Assembly: GCA_934086145.1 (NCBI GenBank)
Contig: CAKOHV010000002.1
Coordinates: 28,422 to 92,421 of the forward strand
Origin: an uncultured Bacilli bacterium
GTDB taxonomy: Bacteria > Bacillota_I > Bacilli_A > RF39 > UBA660
Length of the DNA: 64,000 nucleotides
Reading direction: 5' to 3'
The position numbers and the translations under genes were made by a program. The notes beneath the pieces are model-generated. The model was given only the letters and a program-made list of their open reading frames with translations, ran no database searches and was not told the DNA's origin. Shown here one piece after another: positions 52,244 to 60,696 of the stretch (positions within the stretch are counted from its first letter, which is position 1; each line of letters opens with the position of its first letter).

Positions 52244-52376
52244 CAACTACAGGACGAGGCCTAGACACCCCAACCGCCGCACCGCCAAGTAAACCTCCTA
52301 AAATAAACGGAACAAAAAAGCCACGGCCATCTCTTACATAATAACGACCATCGCGATAAAAATAATCAGAATACAA
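52185..52376 (-). CDS. Small Tyr/Gly/Pro-rich protein, candidate spore coat component
   Basis: 63 residues: MYSDYFYRDGRYYVRDGRG-like head, a Gly/Ala hydrophobic stretch (PFILGGLLGGAAVGV) and a Pro/Tyr/Gly tail. Composition resembles small Bacillus coat proteins but no family is recognised. I start it at TTG 52,376, since AAAGGAGTG is correctly spaced from it; the ATG at 52,394 lies in front of that site. Its promoter matches sigmaK exactly. The 3' part overlaps the end of the SEDS gene on the other strand. Confidence 0.6.
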   Translation of the reverse strand: MYSDYFYRDGRYYVRDGRGFFVPFILGGLLGGAAVGVSRPRPVVVNPYPPYAQGPYYGPPFYY

Positions 52377-52421
52377 TAAAAACACTCCTTTCATAATATC
52401 ATATGTTAGGAGTGTTTTTTT
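52374..52421. terminator. Terminator shared by converging genes, overlapping a ribosome binding site
   Basis: AAAAACACTCCT and AGGAGTGTTTTT pair around an 18-base loop, with A/T runs on both sides. It can stop the SEDS transcript (plus) and the kinase transcript (minus). On the minus strand the second arm contains the ribosome site of the 63-residue gene. Confidence 0.75.
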
Positions 52422-52423
52422 GT
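52397..52423 (-). promoter_or_regulatory. sigmaK-type promoter for the 63-aa coat-like gene
   Basis: On the minus strand AC (52,422-52,423), 16 bases, then CATATGATA (52,397-52,405): an exact AC-N16-CATANNNTA. The transcript would start near 52,390, after the first arm of the terminator hairpin, so the ribosome site would be free. Confidence 0.6.
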
Positions 52424-52425
52424 TT

Positions 52426-53295
52426 TTATTTACGTACTAAAACTTTAGCATATAAGTCTTCTTTTGGTAATGGATAAATCATCATATTATAATTATTGGC
52501 AATTCGCATTAAATCCGATCCTAAATAATCACCTTTTTTATCAAAACTCAAATTGGCTGCAACTTTATTCATAAATATTTCATCATCTAAATTAATTAAA
52601 TCAAATATTTCCCATAATTCAATTTTTCGTCCAATAGAAGGAACATATTGATTAACTAATTTTAAATCTTTATTAAAAATTAACAAGAATAATAACATTG
52701 TTAAACTGCGCTTATCAAGTTCCGCCGTATATGAAAGAATTGACTTGCAGTACTTCGAATGACCAATAAATTGATCGGGATCACCTAAAACTGATGAAGT
52801 AAACAACGCTTTATCACTTGGTCCAAATTGCAAACCATCATAATCTACTAAACGAATCTTACCATCTTGATCAATCATAATATTAGAACAAGTACATAAA
52901 TCTGGAATTACAATCCCTAAACGGTTAGCTTTTTTAACTGCTTCTTCTATTTTGCAATATAACTTTGCATATTTTAATAAATTAGCTTTATCATATAAAG
53001 AAAAATCTGCTACATATTGATTTAAATCAATTCCTTTAACTTGCTCCATCGTAAAACCACGACATAAATCTTTATCATAGACTGCACTCAATGGTGAAAC
53101 AATCTCTGAAACACGATGCGCTTTCGTATCAAGAATTTTCCTTTCATAACTTATTCCTGACATTAAATATAAGGATTGTAAGTAATCTGAATTCATTTTC
53201 AACAAACGACCATCAGCAACTTGATAAATCGTCGAATATTCACCATGATAAAATATTTTTGGATTAACAAACGAACTTAATTGTTCTTTTACCAC
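52426..53295 (-). CDS. Protein-kinase-fold protein
   Basis: 289 residues. N-lobe with FYHGEYSTIYQVADGRLLKM, then a C-lobe where the catalytic loop reads VIPDLCTCSNIMI (HxDLKxxN equivalent, His replaced by Pro, Asp and Asn kept) and the DFG motif reads VDYDGLQFGP. Enough is kept for nucleotide and metal binding, so it may be an active atypical kinase. GTG 53,295 is chosen since AAAGGGGG is seven bases upstream; the frame-open ATG at 53,331 has no site. Resembles small kinases found near spore and envelope genes, no closer assignment. Confidence 0.7.
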   Translation of the reverse strand: MVKEQLSSFVNPKIFYHGEYSTIYQVADGRLLKMNSDYLQSLYLMSGISYERKILDTKAHRVSEIVSPLSAVYDKDLCRGFTMEQVKGIDLNQYVADFSLYDKANLLKYAKLYCKIEEAVKKANRLGIVIPDLCTCSNIMIDQDGKIRLVDYDGLQFGPSDKALFTSSVLGDPDQFIGHSKYCKSILSYTAELDKRSLTMLLFLLIFNKDLKLVNQYVPSIGRKIELWEIFDLINLDDEIFMNKVAANLSFDKKGDYLGSDLMRIANNYNMMIYPLPKEDLYAKVLVRK

Positions 53296-53331
53296 TTTAA
53301 TTCCCCCTTTAAGCCTAGAGAAATATACCAT

Positions 53332-53362
53332 AAAAAAAGATAAAAAGTCAATTTTATCTTAT
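53332..53362 (-). terminator. Terminator after tyrS
   Basis: AAGATAAAA and TTTTTATCTT pair (loop about five bases) and run into seven T on the minus strand. Confidence 0.7.
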
Positions 53363-54603
53363 TCAAATAGGCCAATAAATTGTTTCTTTTTACCTTTTCT
53401 TATAATAATTACCTTTTTATCAATTCCCATTTTTTTACTAACAAGTAAATTTTCATCATTTTCTTTCTTATTATTAATAGAAATAGCATTACTTCCTAAC
53501 ATTTCCCTAGCTTCACGTCTAGAAGAACAAATTTGATTATCAACTAACAAATCAATTAGTTTAATTTCACCACTTATTTTGATTGATGGTACTTGTTTTA
53601 AACCAGCAATAAGATCATCAGCACTCAAACCATCTAAAGAACCTCCAAATAAAACTTCACTTATTTTAATAGCTTTATCTGCTTCTTCTACACCATGTAA
53701 GTCTTTAACAACTTCATACGCTAAAGCCTTTTGCGCTAAACGCTTCTCAGGTTCATTTTGAACTGTCTCTGCTAATTTTTCAATTTCTTCTCTAGTTAAG
53801 AAAGTAAAGACCTTTAAATACTCAATAACTTTACTATCATCAGTATTAATTAAATATTGATAAATTTCATAAGCACTAGTTTTATGCTTATCTAACCATA
53901 AGGCATTTCCTTCACTTTTACCAAATTTCTTCCCATTAGCATCTAAAATAAGAGGCATTGTAAAACCATAAGCTTCTTTTCCTTCTATTTTACGTATTAA
54001 TTCAATTCCAGTAGTAATGTTGCCCCATTGATCACTTCCAGCAGCTTGTAAAAGACAATTTTTTTCTCTAAACAAATGTAAAAAGTCATTTCCTTGCAAC
54101 AAAGTATAAGAAAACTCTGCATAAGTTATACCACTTTCTAATCTTCTAGAAATAATATCTTTATTTAAAATATAATTAACATTTATATACTTTCCAATAT
54201 CTCTAAAGAAATCCAAAATAGTAATATCTTTCGTCCAATCGTAGTTATTAACTACTTCGCATTTACCATCTAAAATATTGGTAACTTGTTGACGAATTCC
54301 TTCTACATTTTTTAAAACTGTTTCTTTCGAAATAATATCTCTTTCAGCTGTTGGTCTTGGATCACCAATTAAGCCAGTAGCTCCCCCAACTAGTAAGATT
54401 GGTTTATGACCATGCATCATTAATCTTTTAGCTGTTAGCAATGATGAATAATGTCCTAAATGTAAGGAATCAGCTGTTGGATCAGTTCCCCAATAAAAAG
54501 TTATTTGTTCCTCATTTAATTTTTTTTCAAGTTCAGGACTACTGATATCTTTTATTAGTCCACGCCATTTTAATTCTTCAAAGAATGTCATTTCTTTTGC
54601 CAT
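53359..54603 (-). CDS. tyrS: Tyrosyl-tRNA synthetase
   Basis: 414 residues, class I. HIGH-equivalent DSLHLGHYSSLL, KMSKS-equivalent KKFGKSEGNALW, and a C-terminal S4 RNA-binding domain (about 350-410, DLLVDNQICSSRREAREMLG). It charges tRNA-Tyr. ATG 54,603 has GAAAGAAGG upstream. The gene is complete and follows a T-box leader. Confidence 0.95.
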   Translation of the reverse strand: MAKEMTFFEELKWRGLIKDISSPELEKKLNEEQITFYWGTDPTADSLHLGHYSSLLTAKRLMMHGHKPILLVGGATGLIGDPRPTAERDIISKETVLKNVEGIRQQVTNILDGKCEVVNNYDWTKDITILDFFRDIGKYINVNYILNKDIISRRLESGITYAEFSYTLLQGNDFLHLFREKNCLLQAAGSDQWGNITTGIELIRKIEGKEAYGFTMPLILDANGKKFGKSEGNALWLDKHKTSAYEIYQYLINTDDSKVIEYLKVFTFLTREEIEKLAETVQNEPEKRLAQKALAYEVVKDLHGVEEADKAIKISEVLFGGSLDGLSADDLIAGLKQVPSIKISGEIKLIDLLVDNQICSSRREAREMLGSNAISINNKKENDENLLVSKKMGIDKKVIIIRKGKKKQFIGLFE

Positions 54604-54621
54604 AATATTCCTTCTTTCTAA

Positions 54622-54757
54622 ATAAAAAAAGTTCCATAAATCTAAGGACGAGTTAACCCGCGGTACCACCTTAGTTTATGAAACTTATCATACACTTTAA
54701 CTCTTAACGCGAGTAACGTCTTAGCTCCAGAGTCGTAAATTCTTTCATCGCTAATTA
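54622..54757 (-). promoter_or_regulatory. T-box riboswitch leader of tyrS
   Basis: The minus strand has AAGGTGGTACCGCGG (about 54,659-54,673), the T-box, and a terminator pairing AGTTTCATAAACTAAGG with CCTTAGATTTATGGAACT before seven T. The leader is short: only about 85 bases precede the T-box. Two UAC triplets occur (near 54,737 and 54,713), either of which could be the tyrosine specifier; the fold cannot be fixed by eye. Confidence 0.87.
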
Positions 54758-54762
54758 GATAG

Positions 54763-54773
54763 ATTATAACATA
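54763..54773 (-). promoter_or_regulatory. Extended -10 promoter for T-box-tyrS
   Basis: TATGTTATAAT on the minus strand, an extended -10 element; the -35 region lies in the end of the next gene and is weak. Confidence 0.5.
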
Positions 54774-54779
54774 ATTAAA

Positions 54780-56780
54780 CTATTTATTAAACATATTTTG
54801 AATTTTTTCTGTAACTCCTCTGAAGAATGCTCCAATAACTGCTAAATTAATAACAATTTTATAACCTAATAATCTTAATACAATATAGATTAGTAATAAA
54901 ATAACGATAATTACAACAATTATTAGTAAGAAAATATTCGTTCCTTTTTCACGACCAGTTATGTTAATTGAATAATTAGCTGTTGTTCCATCTTCTGCTG
55001 TACATCTTATTTTAATTTCTGAACCTATTCCTAAATTTTCATTGCCTTCAATTTTGCAATCTGTTTTGTCGGAAACAGTTGTTATTTGAATATCTAATTT
55101 TTTCTCATTCTTCTTTAATTTAACATTATACTTTTCTTTATTCTGTTCAAATTTAACTTCTGAATGCTTAGATACAGTCAATGTATCGATTTCGGCATTA
55201 CTATCAAGCGTTCTTTTTTCTTGTCTGGTAACATATAAAGTATAAGTTTTTGTTACACTCGCACAATTCTTACTTGATACAATAATCTTTATTTCACGCT
55301 CTTTTCCAACTTCTAAGTTTTCAGCGCCTTCAATAACAAAGGTATCTCCTTCTGTTACTGTTGCAGCTTCAATTGTTAAATTACCAATTTCATAAGGAAC
55401 TTTAACATCTGTATAATTAAATACTTTTGATGAGAAGTCTATATCATCGATATCAACGTTATTATCTGAAACAAATTTAATTTGTTTTAATAAAGCTAAG
55501 TCATCAACTCCAGTTGTACAAATTTCATCTTCCATCGCACGCATTATATTTAAGGTATAAACATTGTTCTTTCCAGACTCACTACGTACTTTTACAAATA
55601 CATTATTTAAACCAGGATTTAAATCAACTAAACGTGGTCCAAATCCATCAACAAATGATGCTTTTTCATCAGTTAAACTAGCTCCAATACTAACTTGTGT
55701 TACATCACTAGCTACATTAACATTATAAGCAAAAACATTTGTATCAAAGGCTGGACTAAGTTCTCCCATTGAAACAGCCAAAGAACTTAATGTATTAACA
55801 TTACTACGACCATCAGGACGATTAATATTTATTGTATAAACAGCTACTTTACCAGCTGAATTTTTAACCTTTACTTGAACAGTGTTAGCTCCATAATCCA
55901 AATTAACATTACGTGGTCCAAATCCTGAAACGAAAGAAGATCCACTAGCAGCAACTGCATTTACTTTTATTGAACTAACTGAACTATCAACACTTAATGA
56001 ATATGTTTTATTAGCTGAACTAAAACTAGGACTCAAACTACCAGATGAAACAGACAAAGATGAAAGTGCTGCCTCAGGAACTGAAGGAGTCGGTGTCGGT
56101 GTTGGCGTTGGTTCTGGTGTTGGTGTTGGATCAGGAGTTGGTGTTGGGTCAACTGTTGCCGTCTTTACACAATTATAAGAATAAACAACCTTACAATATC
56201 TTTGACGTAAATCTTGTCCTCCAACTTGTGTTGAAACACTCCTACATCCATTACTTGCCACCTTTAAGCCACCATTTGGTAATTCATAACCATTAGCGCA
56301 CGTAACCAACGAACCAGTTTGATCCGCTTGTAATGAACCACCTTGATTATAAACGAAACATCTTTCAACTGTTCCACTACCTGTTGCATTGGTAGCTACC
56401 TGATTACTACAAGATGTCGTAACTTTAACTCCTTGGGAATACATTATGGCTTTACCATTCAAACCACTTGAAACCCAAAAATAATACGTTCCATTCTTTA
56501 CCCCAGCATAAAAGACATTATTTCTAACCGCTTGGTAATAAGTTGTACTAGCATTTACACTATTGGTAGTTCCAACATAGTAACCTAAAATAGTTCCAGA
56601 TGATTTTACAACCGCAATGTCCCCTTGAATAGTTACTGAAGTTATTTTAGGATTAGATGTAGCCAGTTTTTTTATTATATAACCTTGGTCTTGGAAAGTT
56701 AATTCTGCTTTTACATTTTGAAAATTTACACAGAAAAGCACAATTAAAACCAAAAAAAACATTCTAAATCCTTTTCTCAT
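54780..56780 (-). CDS. Surface protein with cadherin-like beta-sandwich domains and C-terminal anchor
   Basis: 666 residues. Signal peptide (1-26), a Cys-containing N-domain, a Pro-Thr linker (about 215-240: repeated PTPEPTPT), then four beta-sandwich repeats of the Cadherin-like type (each begins LSSLxVSxGxLSPxF or IDTLTVSKHSE and contains TYSLSV/YNVNV), then a membrane segment (about 622-645) and a short basic tail. It would be displayed at the cell surface. Own promoter. Function unknown; binding or wall-spanning role inferred. Confidence 0.85.
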   Translation of the reverse strand: MRKGFRMFFLVLIVLFCVNFQNVKAELTFQDQGYIIKKLATSNPKITSVTIQGDIAVVKSSGTILGYYVGTTNSVNASTTYYQAVRNNVFYAGVKNGTYYFWVSSGLNGKAIMYSQGVKVTTSCSNQVATNATGSGTVERCFVYNQGGSLQADQTGSLVTCANGYELPNGGLKVASNGCRSVSTQVGGQDLRQRYCKVVYSYNCVKTATVDPTPTPDPTPTPEPTPTPTPTPSVPEAALSSLSVSSGSLSPSFSSANKTYSLSVDSSVSSIKVNAVAASGSSFVSGFGPRNVNLDYGANTVQVKVKNSAGKVAVYTININRPDGRSNVNTLSSLAVSMGELSPAFDTNVFAYNVNVASDVTQVSIGASLTDEKASFVDGFGPRLVDLNPGLNNVFVKVRSESGKNNVYTLNIMRAMEDEICTTGVDDLALLKQIKFVSDNNVDIDDIDFSSKVFNYTDVKVPYEIGNLTIEAATVTEGDTFVIEGAENLEVGKEREIKIIVSSKNCASVTKTYTLYVTRQEKRTLDSNAEIDTLTVSKHSEVKFEQNKEKYNVKLKKNEKKLDIQITTVSDKTDCKIEGNENLGIGSEIKIRCTAEDGTTANYSINITGREKGTNIFLLIIVVIIVILLLIYIVLRLLGYKIVINLAVIGAFFRGVTEKIQNMFNK

Positions 56781-56804
56781 ATCAATCTATCCTTACTACT
56801 AATA

Positions 56805-56833
56805 ATAATATCATTTTAGTACTCTTTTATCAA
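56805..56833 (-). promoter_or_regulatory. Promoter for the cadherin-like gene
   Basis: TTGATA (56,828-56,833), 17-base spacer, TATTAT (56,805-56,810) on the minus strand. Confidence 0.7.
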
Positions 56834-56853
56834 CTAAAAAAAAAGACTAAATC

Positions 56854-56886
56854 AAAAAAAGATACATTATTTAGTATCTTTTTTCT
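56854..56886 (-). terminator. Terminator of the YtxH operon
   Basis: AAAGATAC and GTATCTTT pair around TAAATAAT and run into T on the minus strand; the arm overlaps the last codons of the YtxH gene. Confidence 0.8.
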
Positions 56887-57310
56887 TCATATTTTTTTTA
56901 TCTTCTTCTTTTTCTAACTTGTTAATTATATCTTTTAAAACAACAATTGTCTTACCTTTAACATCATCAACTGTCTTTTGGACTACTGGCGATGCTTTAT
57001 CTTTAGCTGTTTTTACTAATTCATCTAATTTTTCTTTGATTTGTTCAGCTTTTTCACGAGCAATACTTAATACTTTTTCTTTATCTAAGTCTGCTAAATC
57101 TGCTTTGATTTCTTCGATTTTATTTTGTAAATTTTCTTTTACATCATCAACTTTTATTTCTTTGATTTTTTGTAAAAGTTCATCCATTTTTTCCTTTAAT
57201 TCTTTTCTTGTTTCAGCTCCAGATTTTGGTGCAAAAAGTAAACCTAATCCTACACCAAGTGCAGCACCGGCAACAAATGTACCTATGCCACCTTTTTTAT
57301 TTTCTGCCAT
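56867..57310 (-). CDS. YtxH-like envelope protein
   Basis: 147 residues. The N-terminal GTFVAGAALGVGLGLLFAPKSG is the YtxH domain hallmark: a Gly/Ala membrane hairpin ending in APxSG. The rest is a long amphipathic coiled coil (ETRKELKEKMDELLQK and so on) with a Lys-rich end. Last gene of a four-gene unit with a lipoprotein and DUF948-like protein; in Bacilli YtxH and DUF948 genes are commonly adjacent. General stress or envelope role is inferred. Confidence 0.82.
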   Translation of the reverse strand: MAENKKGGIGTFVAGAALGVGLGLLFAPKSGAETRKELKEKMDELLQKIKEIKVDDVKENLQNKIEEIKADLADLDKEKVLSIAREKAEQIKEKLDELVKTAKDKASPVVQKTVDDVKGKTIVVLKDIINKLEKEEDKKNMKKKDTK

Positions 57311-57313
57311 ATA

Positions 57314-57598
57314 TTATTCCTCCTCTTTTTTGTTTCTTTTTTTGAAAACTCCACCAATAAGACCAGAAACACCTTCAACTACTTTATCGGTAATTGAAAC
57401 AATCTTATCAGTGGTAAAATCTACTAGATTGAAGAATCCATTTAATGATTGCACTTTATCATTAACATCATCTACAACCTTATCAACTTTATTCAAAGTT
57501 TGAATAGATCTTATACCTAATATTATTCCCACTACTAGTAAAATTATTAATAAAATATAAATTACTAATGGTAAAAATGTTTGTAAAAAACTAATCAT
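57314..57598 (-). CDS. DUF948-like small membrane protein
   Basis: About 94 residues. One N-terminal membrane segment (LPLVIYILLIILLVVGIILG), a coiled-coil stretch (IQTLNKVDKVVDDVNDKVQSL) and a basic tail. This is the pattern of DUF948 (YtxG) proteins, partners of YtxH. ATG 57,598 overlaps the upstream stop by eight bases with GGAGG upstream; ATG 57,607 or 57,619 are possible alternatives. Only four bases before the YtxH gene. Confidence 0.7.
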   Translation of the reverse strand: MISFLQTFLPLVIYILLIILLVVGIILGIRSIQTLNKVDKVVDDVNDKVQSLNGFFNLVDFTTDKIVSITDKVVEGVSGLIGGVFKKRNKKEEE

Positions 57599-58973
57599 CT
57601 TCTTCATCTCCTCCTTCATACATTGAATCTATTAAATTAAACAAATCATCCTCTAACGTATCATCATCTTCATCTTTTTTTTCCTCATTTTTACTTATTG
57701 GTTTAATTGAATTTAATTCTTTTTCAATATCATCCAATATTTGTAAAGTACTGGTTTTTTCCAAGTCTTCTAATGCACGAGCACGATGACCTACAACTTC
57801 CTCGTCTTTTTCCATATCATCTAAGATTAAATCACTAATATCCTTATCTTTTGTTATTTCTTGTGGTTTTGATGATTCGGTAGGAGTAATTAATTCTTCA
57901 TCATCTTCTGGGACTTTAATTATATCATCAATTTCTGCCTCATCATCATGTTCACTTCTTTTTGGCACTTCAACATCTTCAATAGTTGACTCATCTTTAA
58001 AAAGATTCATTGTTTCTTCTACTTTTGGTTCATCTGCTACTGATTGTGAATCATTTTGCTCAAGATGATCTAATTTTTCTTCAACTGTTTCAGCTTTTTC
58101 TACCGGTTTAACTTTTACATTAACTTCTTCTTCCGTAACATAGTCTTTATTTCCATAAGCTTTCTTTCTAACGTAATCTAAATCAATTTCTTGATGCTTC
58201 GCCGGCATATTACTTTCAGTTTCATTATGTTTTGGTCCATCATAAGTACTTACTTTTTCTTCATGATATAACAATTCATCAATCATTTCCGGTTTATTAT
58301 CTTTAACCTTATTTTGTTTAACTCTTACAATATCATCAGCATTATCACGATCAACAATATCGTCTTTTTTATAATTTTTATCCAAAATTCCATAAACAGG
58401 AGAAATCACTGGTGAAGGTGTAAATTTACGAGCATTATTCGTTCCACTACTACTATTAAAATTATGATCAAAACTATTTCGGTTAGGTGTCGTTGATGAA
58501 TAATTATTATTAGCTCTTCGAGCGTTTTCTTGATAATTTATTTTTTCCTTTTTTTCGTCTTTTTCTTTACGACGCGCTTTTTCTTCATTTCTATTTATTC
58601 GTGAATTTAAACGATCAAACTCATCTTCATCAAAAGACAAAAATGGTGATTTATTTTCAGGTTCACTCTGTTTTACAGGTTCTTCTTCCACTTTTGGCGG
58701 TACTTGTTCTCTATTTTCATTACTTGCCGAATTTGAATAGGAATTTACTACCTCATCTAACACATCTTTTTCATCAAAAGATAAATCAATATCTCTCTTG
58801 ACATTTTTAAATCTTGAACCAGGTACAACTTTAATTGGTTCTTCTTTTTCAGAAACAACGTTTTCCTCTTTTTTACTTGGTTTTACTTCATCTTTTGTAA
58901 AAACAGGCATTGTTTCTTCTACTTCTTCTTCATCCTCAAATAAAATATTCTTTATTTTTCCAAATAATCCCAT
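57591..58973 (-). CDS. Large acidic disordered protein with a PSPVISPVYGI motif
   Basis: 460 residues, dominated by Glu, Asp, Lys, Asn and Ser. It begins MGLFGKIKNILFEDEEE, a possible amphipathic membrane-binding helix. One conserved-looking island breaks the low complexity: FTPSPVISPVYGILDKNY (about residues 187-204). I recall similar islands in proteins of Mollicutes and Erysipelotrichia but cannot name the family. The C-terminus has ALEDLEKTSTLQILDDIEKELN. Third of the acidic proteins in this window. Cotranscribed with a lipoprotein and the YtxH/DUF948 pair. Confidence 0.72.
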   Translation of the reverse strand: MGLFGKIKNILFEDEEEVEETMPVFTKDEVKPSKKEENVVSEKEEPIKVVPGSRFKNVKRDIDLSFDEKDVLDEVVNSYSNSASNENREQVPPKVEEEPVKQSEPENKSPFLSFDEDEFDRLNSRINRNEEKARRKEKDEKKEKINYQENARRANNNYSSTTPNRNSFDHNFNSSSGTNNARKFTPSPVISPVYGILDKNYKKDDIVDRDNADDIVRVKQNKVKDNKPEMIDELLYHEEKVSTYDGPKHNETESNMPAKHQEIDLDYVRKKAYGNKDYVTEEEVNVKVKPVEKAETVEEKLDHLEQNDSQSVADEPKVEETMNLFKDESTIEDVEVPKRSEHDDEAEIDDIIKVPEDDEELITPTESSKPQEITKDKDISDLILDDMEKDEEVVGHRARALEDLEKTSTLQILDDIEKELNSIKPISKNEEKKDEDDDTLEDDLFNLIDSMYEGGDEEDD

Positions 58974-58987
58974 ATTTTACACCATCC

Positions 58988-59629
58988 TTAGTCAATTAAG
59001 TCTGAATCATGTATCTCATCATCTTCATAAATATCATCTTCAACTGCCTGTAAGTATTGACTATCAGCTGAAGCGGTTTCAAATATATTAAATTCAAACT
59101 CTCTAAATTGAGAATTTTCTTCACTTAAATATGTATCCAAAACACTATTATTAAATTTAATAGAAGTCAAAACACTCATGGCATTTGCAACTACAACATT
59201 TATATCATCTTTCTTTACTATTACTTCCATTTTAGCATAATTATACATAATTTCAACAAGATACTTACCACTTTTTAACTCATTTATTTCCAAATATCCA
59301 TATTTATCTTCATAATCAATGGGCATAGATACATAAGAAGAATCATTTTGTTTATACTTTTCAATTACTTTATTATAATAACTTACAGCATCTACATAGA
59401 GATAATATATATAATTTGAACTATAAATAACTTCATTATATTCGGTATTATCAAGGACATCTAATCCTCGTGGCGTATTATATTTATACCCTTTCCGATA
59501 TTTATTATATACAGAAACTTTGCGACCAGTTCCATTATTAATAACTTCTTCTAATGACATTTTTTGAACTGGCGTACAACCACACAAAATAATACACATA
59601 AAAATAGTAAGAATCATCTTTTTCTTCAC
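58988..59629 (-). CDS. Small lipoprotein
   Basis: About 213 residues, signal MKKKMILTIFMCIILCGC with lipobox ILCGC. The exported part holds Tyr-rich helices and beta strands and an acidic C-terminus (EDDIYEDDEIHDSD). Not recognised. GTG 59,629 is preferred because GAGTGGTGA precedes it by five bases and gives a compact signal. First gene of the operon running to the YtxH gene. Confidence 0.72.
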   Translation of the reverse strand: MKKKMILTIFMCIILCGCTPVQKMSLEEVINNGTGRKVSVYNKYRKGYKYNTPRGLDVLDNTEYNEVIYSSNYIYYLYVDAVSYYNKVIEKYKQNDSSYVSMPIDYEDKYGYLEINELKSGKYLVEIMYNYAKMEVIVKKDDINVVVANAMSVLTSIKFNNSVLDTYLSEENSQFREFEFNIFETASADSQYLQAVEDDIYEDDEIHDSDLID

Positions 59630-59653
59630 ATATTTCACCACTCTTACAGTTAA

Positions 59654-59662
59654 ATTATATCA
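59654..59662 (-). promoter_or_regulatory. Extended -10 promoter of the lipoprotein-YtxH operon
   Basis: ATGATATAAT on the minus strand gives TGN-TATAAT; a TTTTAA sits 17 bases upstream. It is the only good promoter-like signal ahead of the four genes. Confidence 0.5.
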
Positions 59663-59685
59663 TTTCTAAAGTCAAATTAAAATAT

Positions 59686-60324
59686 TTATTTTTTATGGGC
59701 TTTTAAATAGTTTATTTTAATTCCTTGACTACTGAACTTCCTTTCATACTCTGTCATTACATTATCTCTTTCACTACTATGTAAATCTAACGAAATATCA
59801 TCAATAGTATATCCATGTTGACTTAAACTAATAATAGAACTTTCAAATAATAAAACACTATCCGTCTTCTGGATTATTAAACCATTATCCTTTAAAATTT
59901 CATCATAGATTTTTAAATAAGTCTCAGCTGTTAATCTTCGCTTAGCATGACGTTTTTTAGGCCAAGGATCACTAAAATTAAGGTATATAGTTTCTACTTC
60001 CTGGTTAAATATTTCTCCTAAAGATATAGCATCTAAACACATTATTTTAATATTATCTAACTGTTCACTTTCCAACTTTTTAAGTGCTCGGCAAACTACG
60101 CTTTCATACATTTCAATTCCTACGAAATTAATATCTGGATTTTGCTTAGCCATCGCAATAATAAAATCCCCTTTACCCATGCCAATTTCGACATGTAATG
60201 GTTTCTTATTACCAAAAACTTTTGTAGAAAAATCACCTCTATCTTTTTTTACTTCCGTAAAATCTAAGACATAAGGACTATTATTAACTATTTCTAAAGC
60301 GTTTTTTATTTTTCTAATTCTCAT
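59686..60324 (-). CDS. trmB: tRNA (guanine-N7-)-methyltransferase
   Basis: 212 residues, class I SAM-dependent methyltransferase. EIGMGKGDFIIAMA is the SAM motif and the family signature NFSDPWPKKRHAKRRL follows at about 115-130. It methylates G46 in the variable loop of tRNAs. The region SSERDNVMTEYERKFSSQG near the C-terminus is typical. ATG 60,324, with GTAGTGATAAA upstream. Divergent from the small gene at 60,376. Confidence 0.94.
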   Translation of the reverse strand: MRIRKIKNALEIVNNSPYVLDFTEVKKDRGDFSTKVFGNKKPLHVEIGMGKGDFIIAMAKQNPDINFVGIEMYESVVCRALKKLESEQLDNIKIMCLDAISLGEIFNQEVETIYLNFSDPWPKKRHAKRRLTAETYLKIYDEILKDNGLIIQKTDSVLLFESSIISLSQHGYTIDDISLDLHSSERDNVMTEYERKFSSQGIKINYLKAHKK

Positions 60325-60330
60325 TTTATC

Positions 60331-60357
60331 ACTACTTTCTTACTTTTACATATACTT
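60331..60357 (+). promoter_or_regulatory. Possible sigmaK-type promoter for the small coiled-coil gene
   Basis: AC (60,331-60,332), 16 bases, CATATACTT (60,349-60,357): one base short of AC-N16-CATANNNTA. The start codon is 19 bases downstream. Confidence 0.4.
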
Positions 60358-60375
60358 TAATAAGGAGGAATGCCC

Positions 60376-60696
60376 ATGAAAAGAGATCGTAATACTTTCT
60401 TTCAAAACTATAATGCTCAAACTCAAAGTTACATCCCCACCCCAAACATGACTATGCCAAACATGCCAAACATGTCCCAAATGACCCAAACAGGTCAATT
60501 TGGTCCTTATCAAGCTGCCAAGGAAGAATCAAGTTTCTATGCTGGTCCTAATATTCAAAGTAACTCCGAGTTTGAACAACGAATTTCTAAAATAGAAAGA
60601 CAAATCAATCGTTTAGACCAAAGAATATCTAAATTAGAAAATTCCACCAAATTAGAAATTGATGAAAATAACTACTCCAATATGTATATGCTTTAA
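60376..60696 (+). CDS. Small Met/Pro/Asn-rich protein with coiled-coil C-terminus
   Basis: 106 residues. The first half is low-complexity (MTMPNMPNMSQM, Gln, Pro), the second is a parallel coiled coil (EQRISKIERQINRLDQRISKLE). No family recognised; the layout resembles some inner coat or exosporium-associated proteins. ATG 60,376 is chosen over 60,370 because AAGGAGG is seven bases upstream of it. A near-match sigmaK promoter lies upstream. Confidence 0.68.
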   Translation: MKRDRNTFFQNYNAQTQSYIPTPNMTMPNMPNMSQMTQTGQFGPYQAAKEESSFYAGPNIQSNSEFEQRISKIERQINRLDQRISKLENSTKLEIDENNYSNMYML

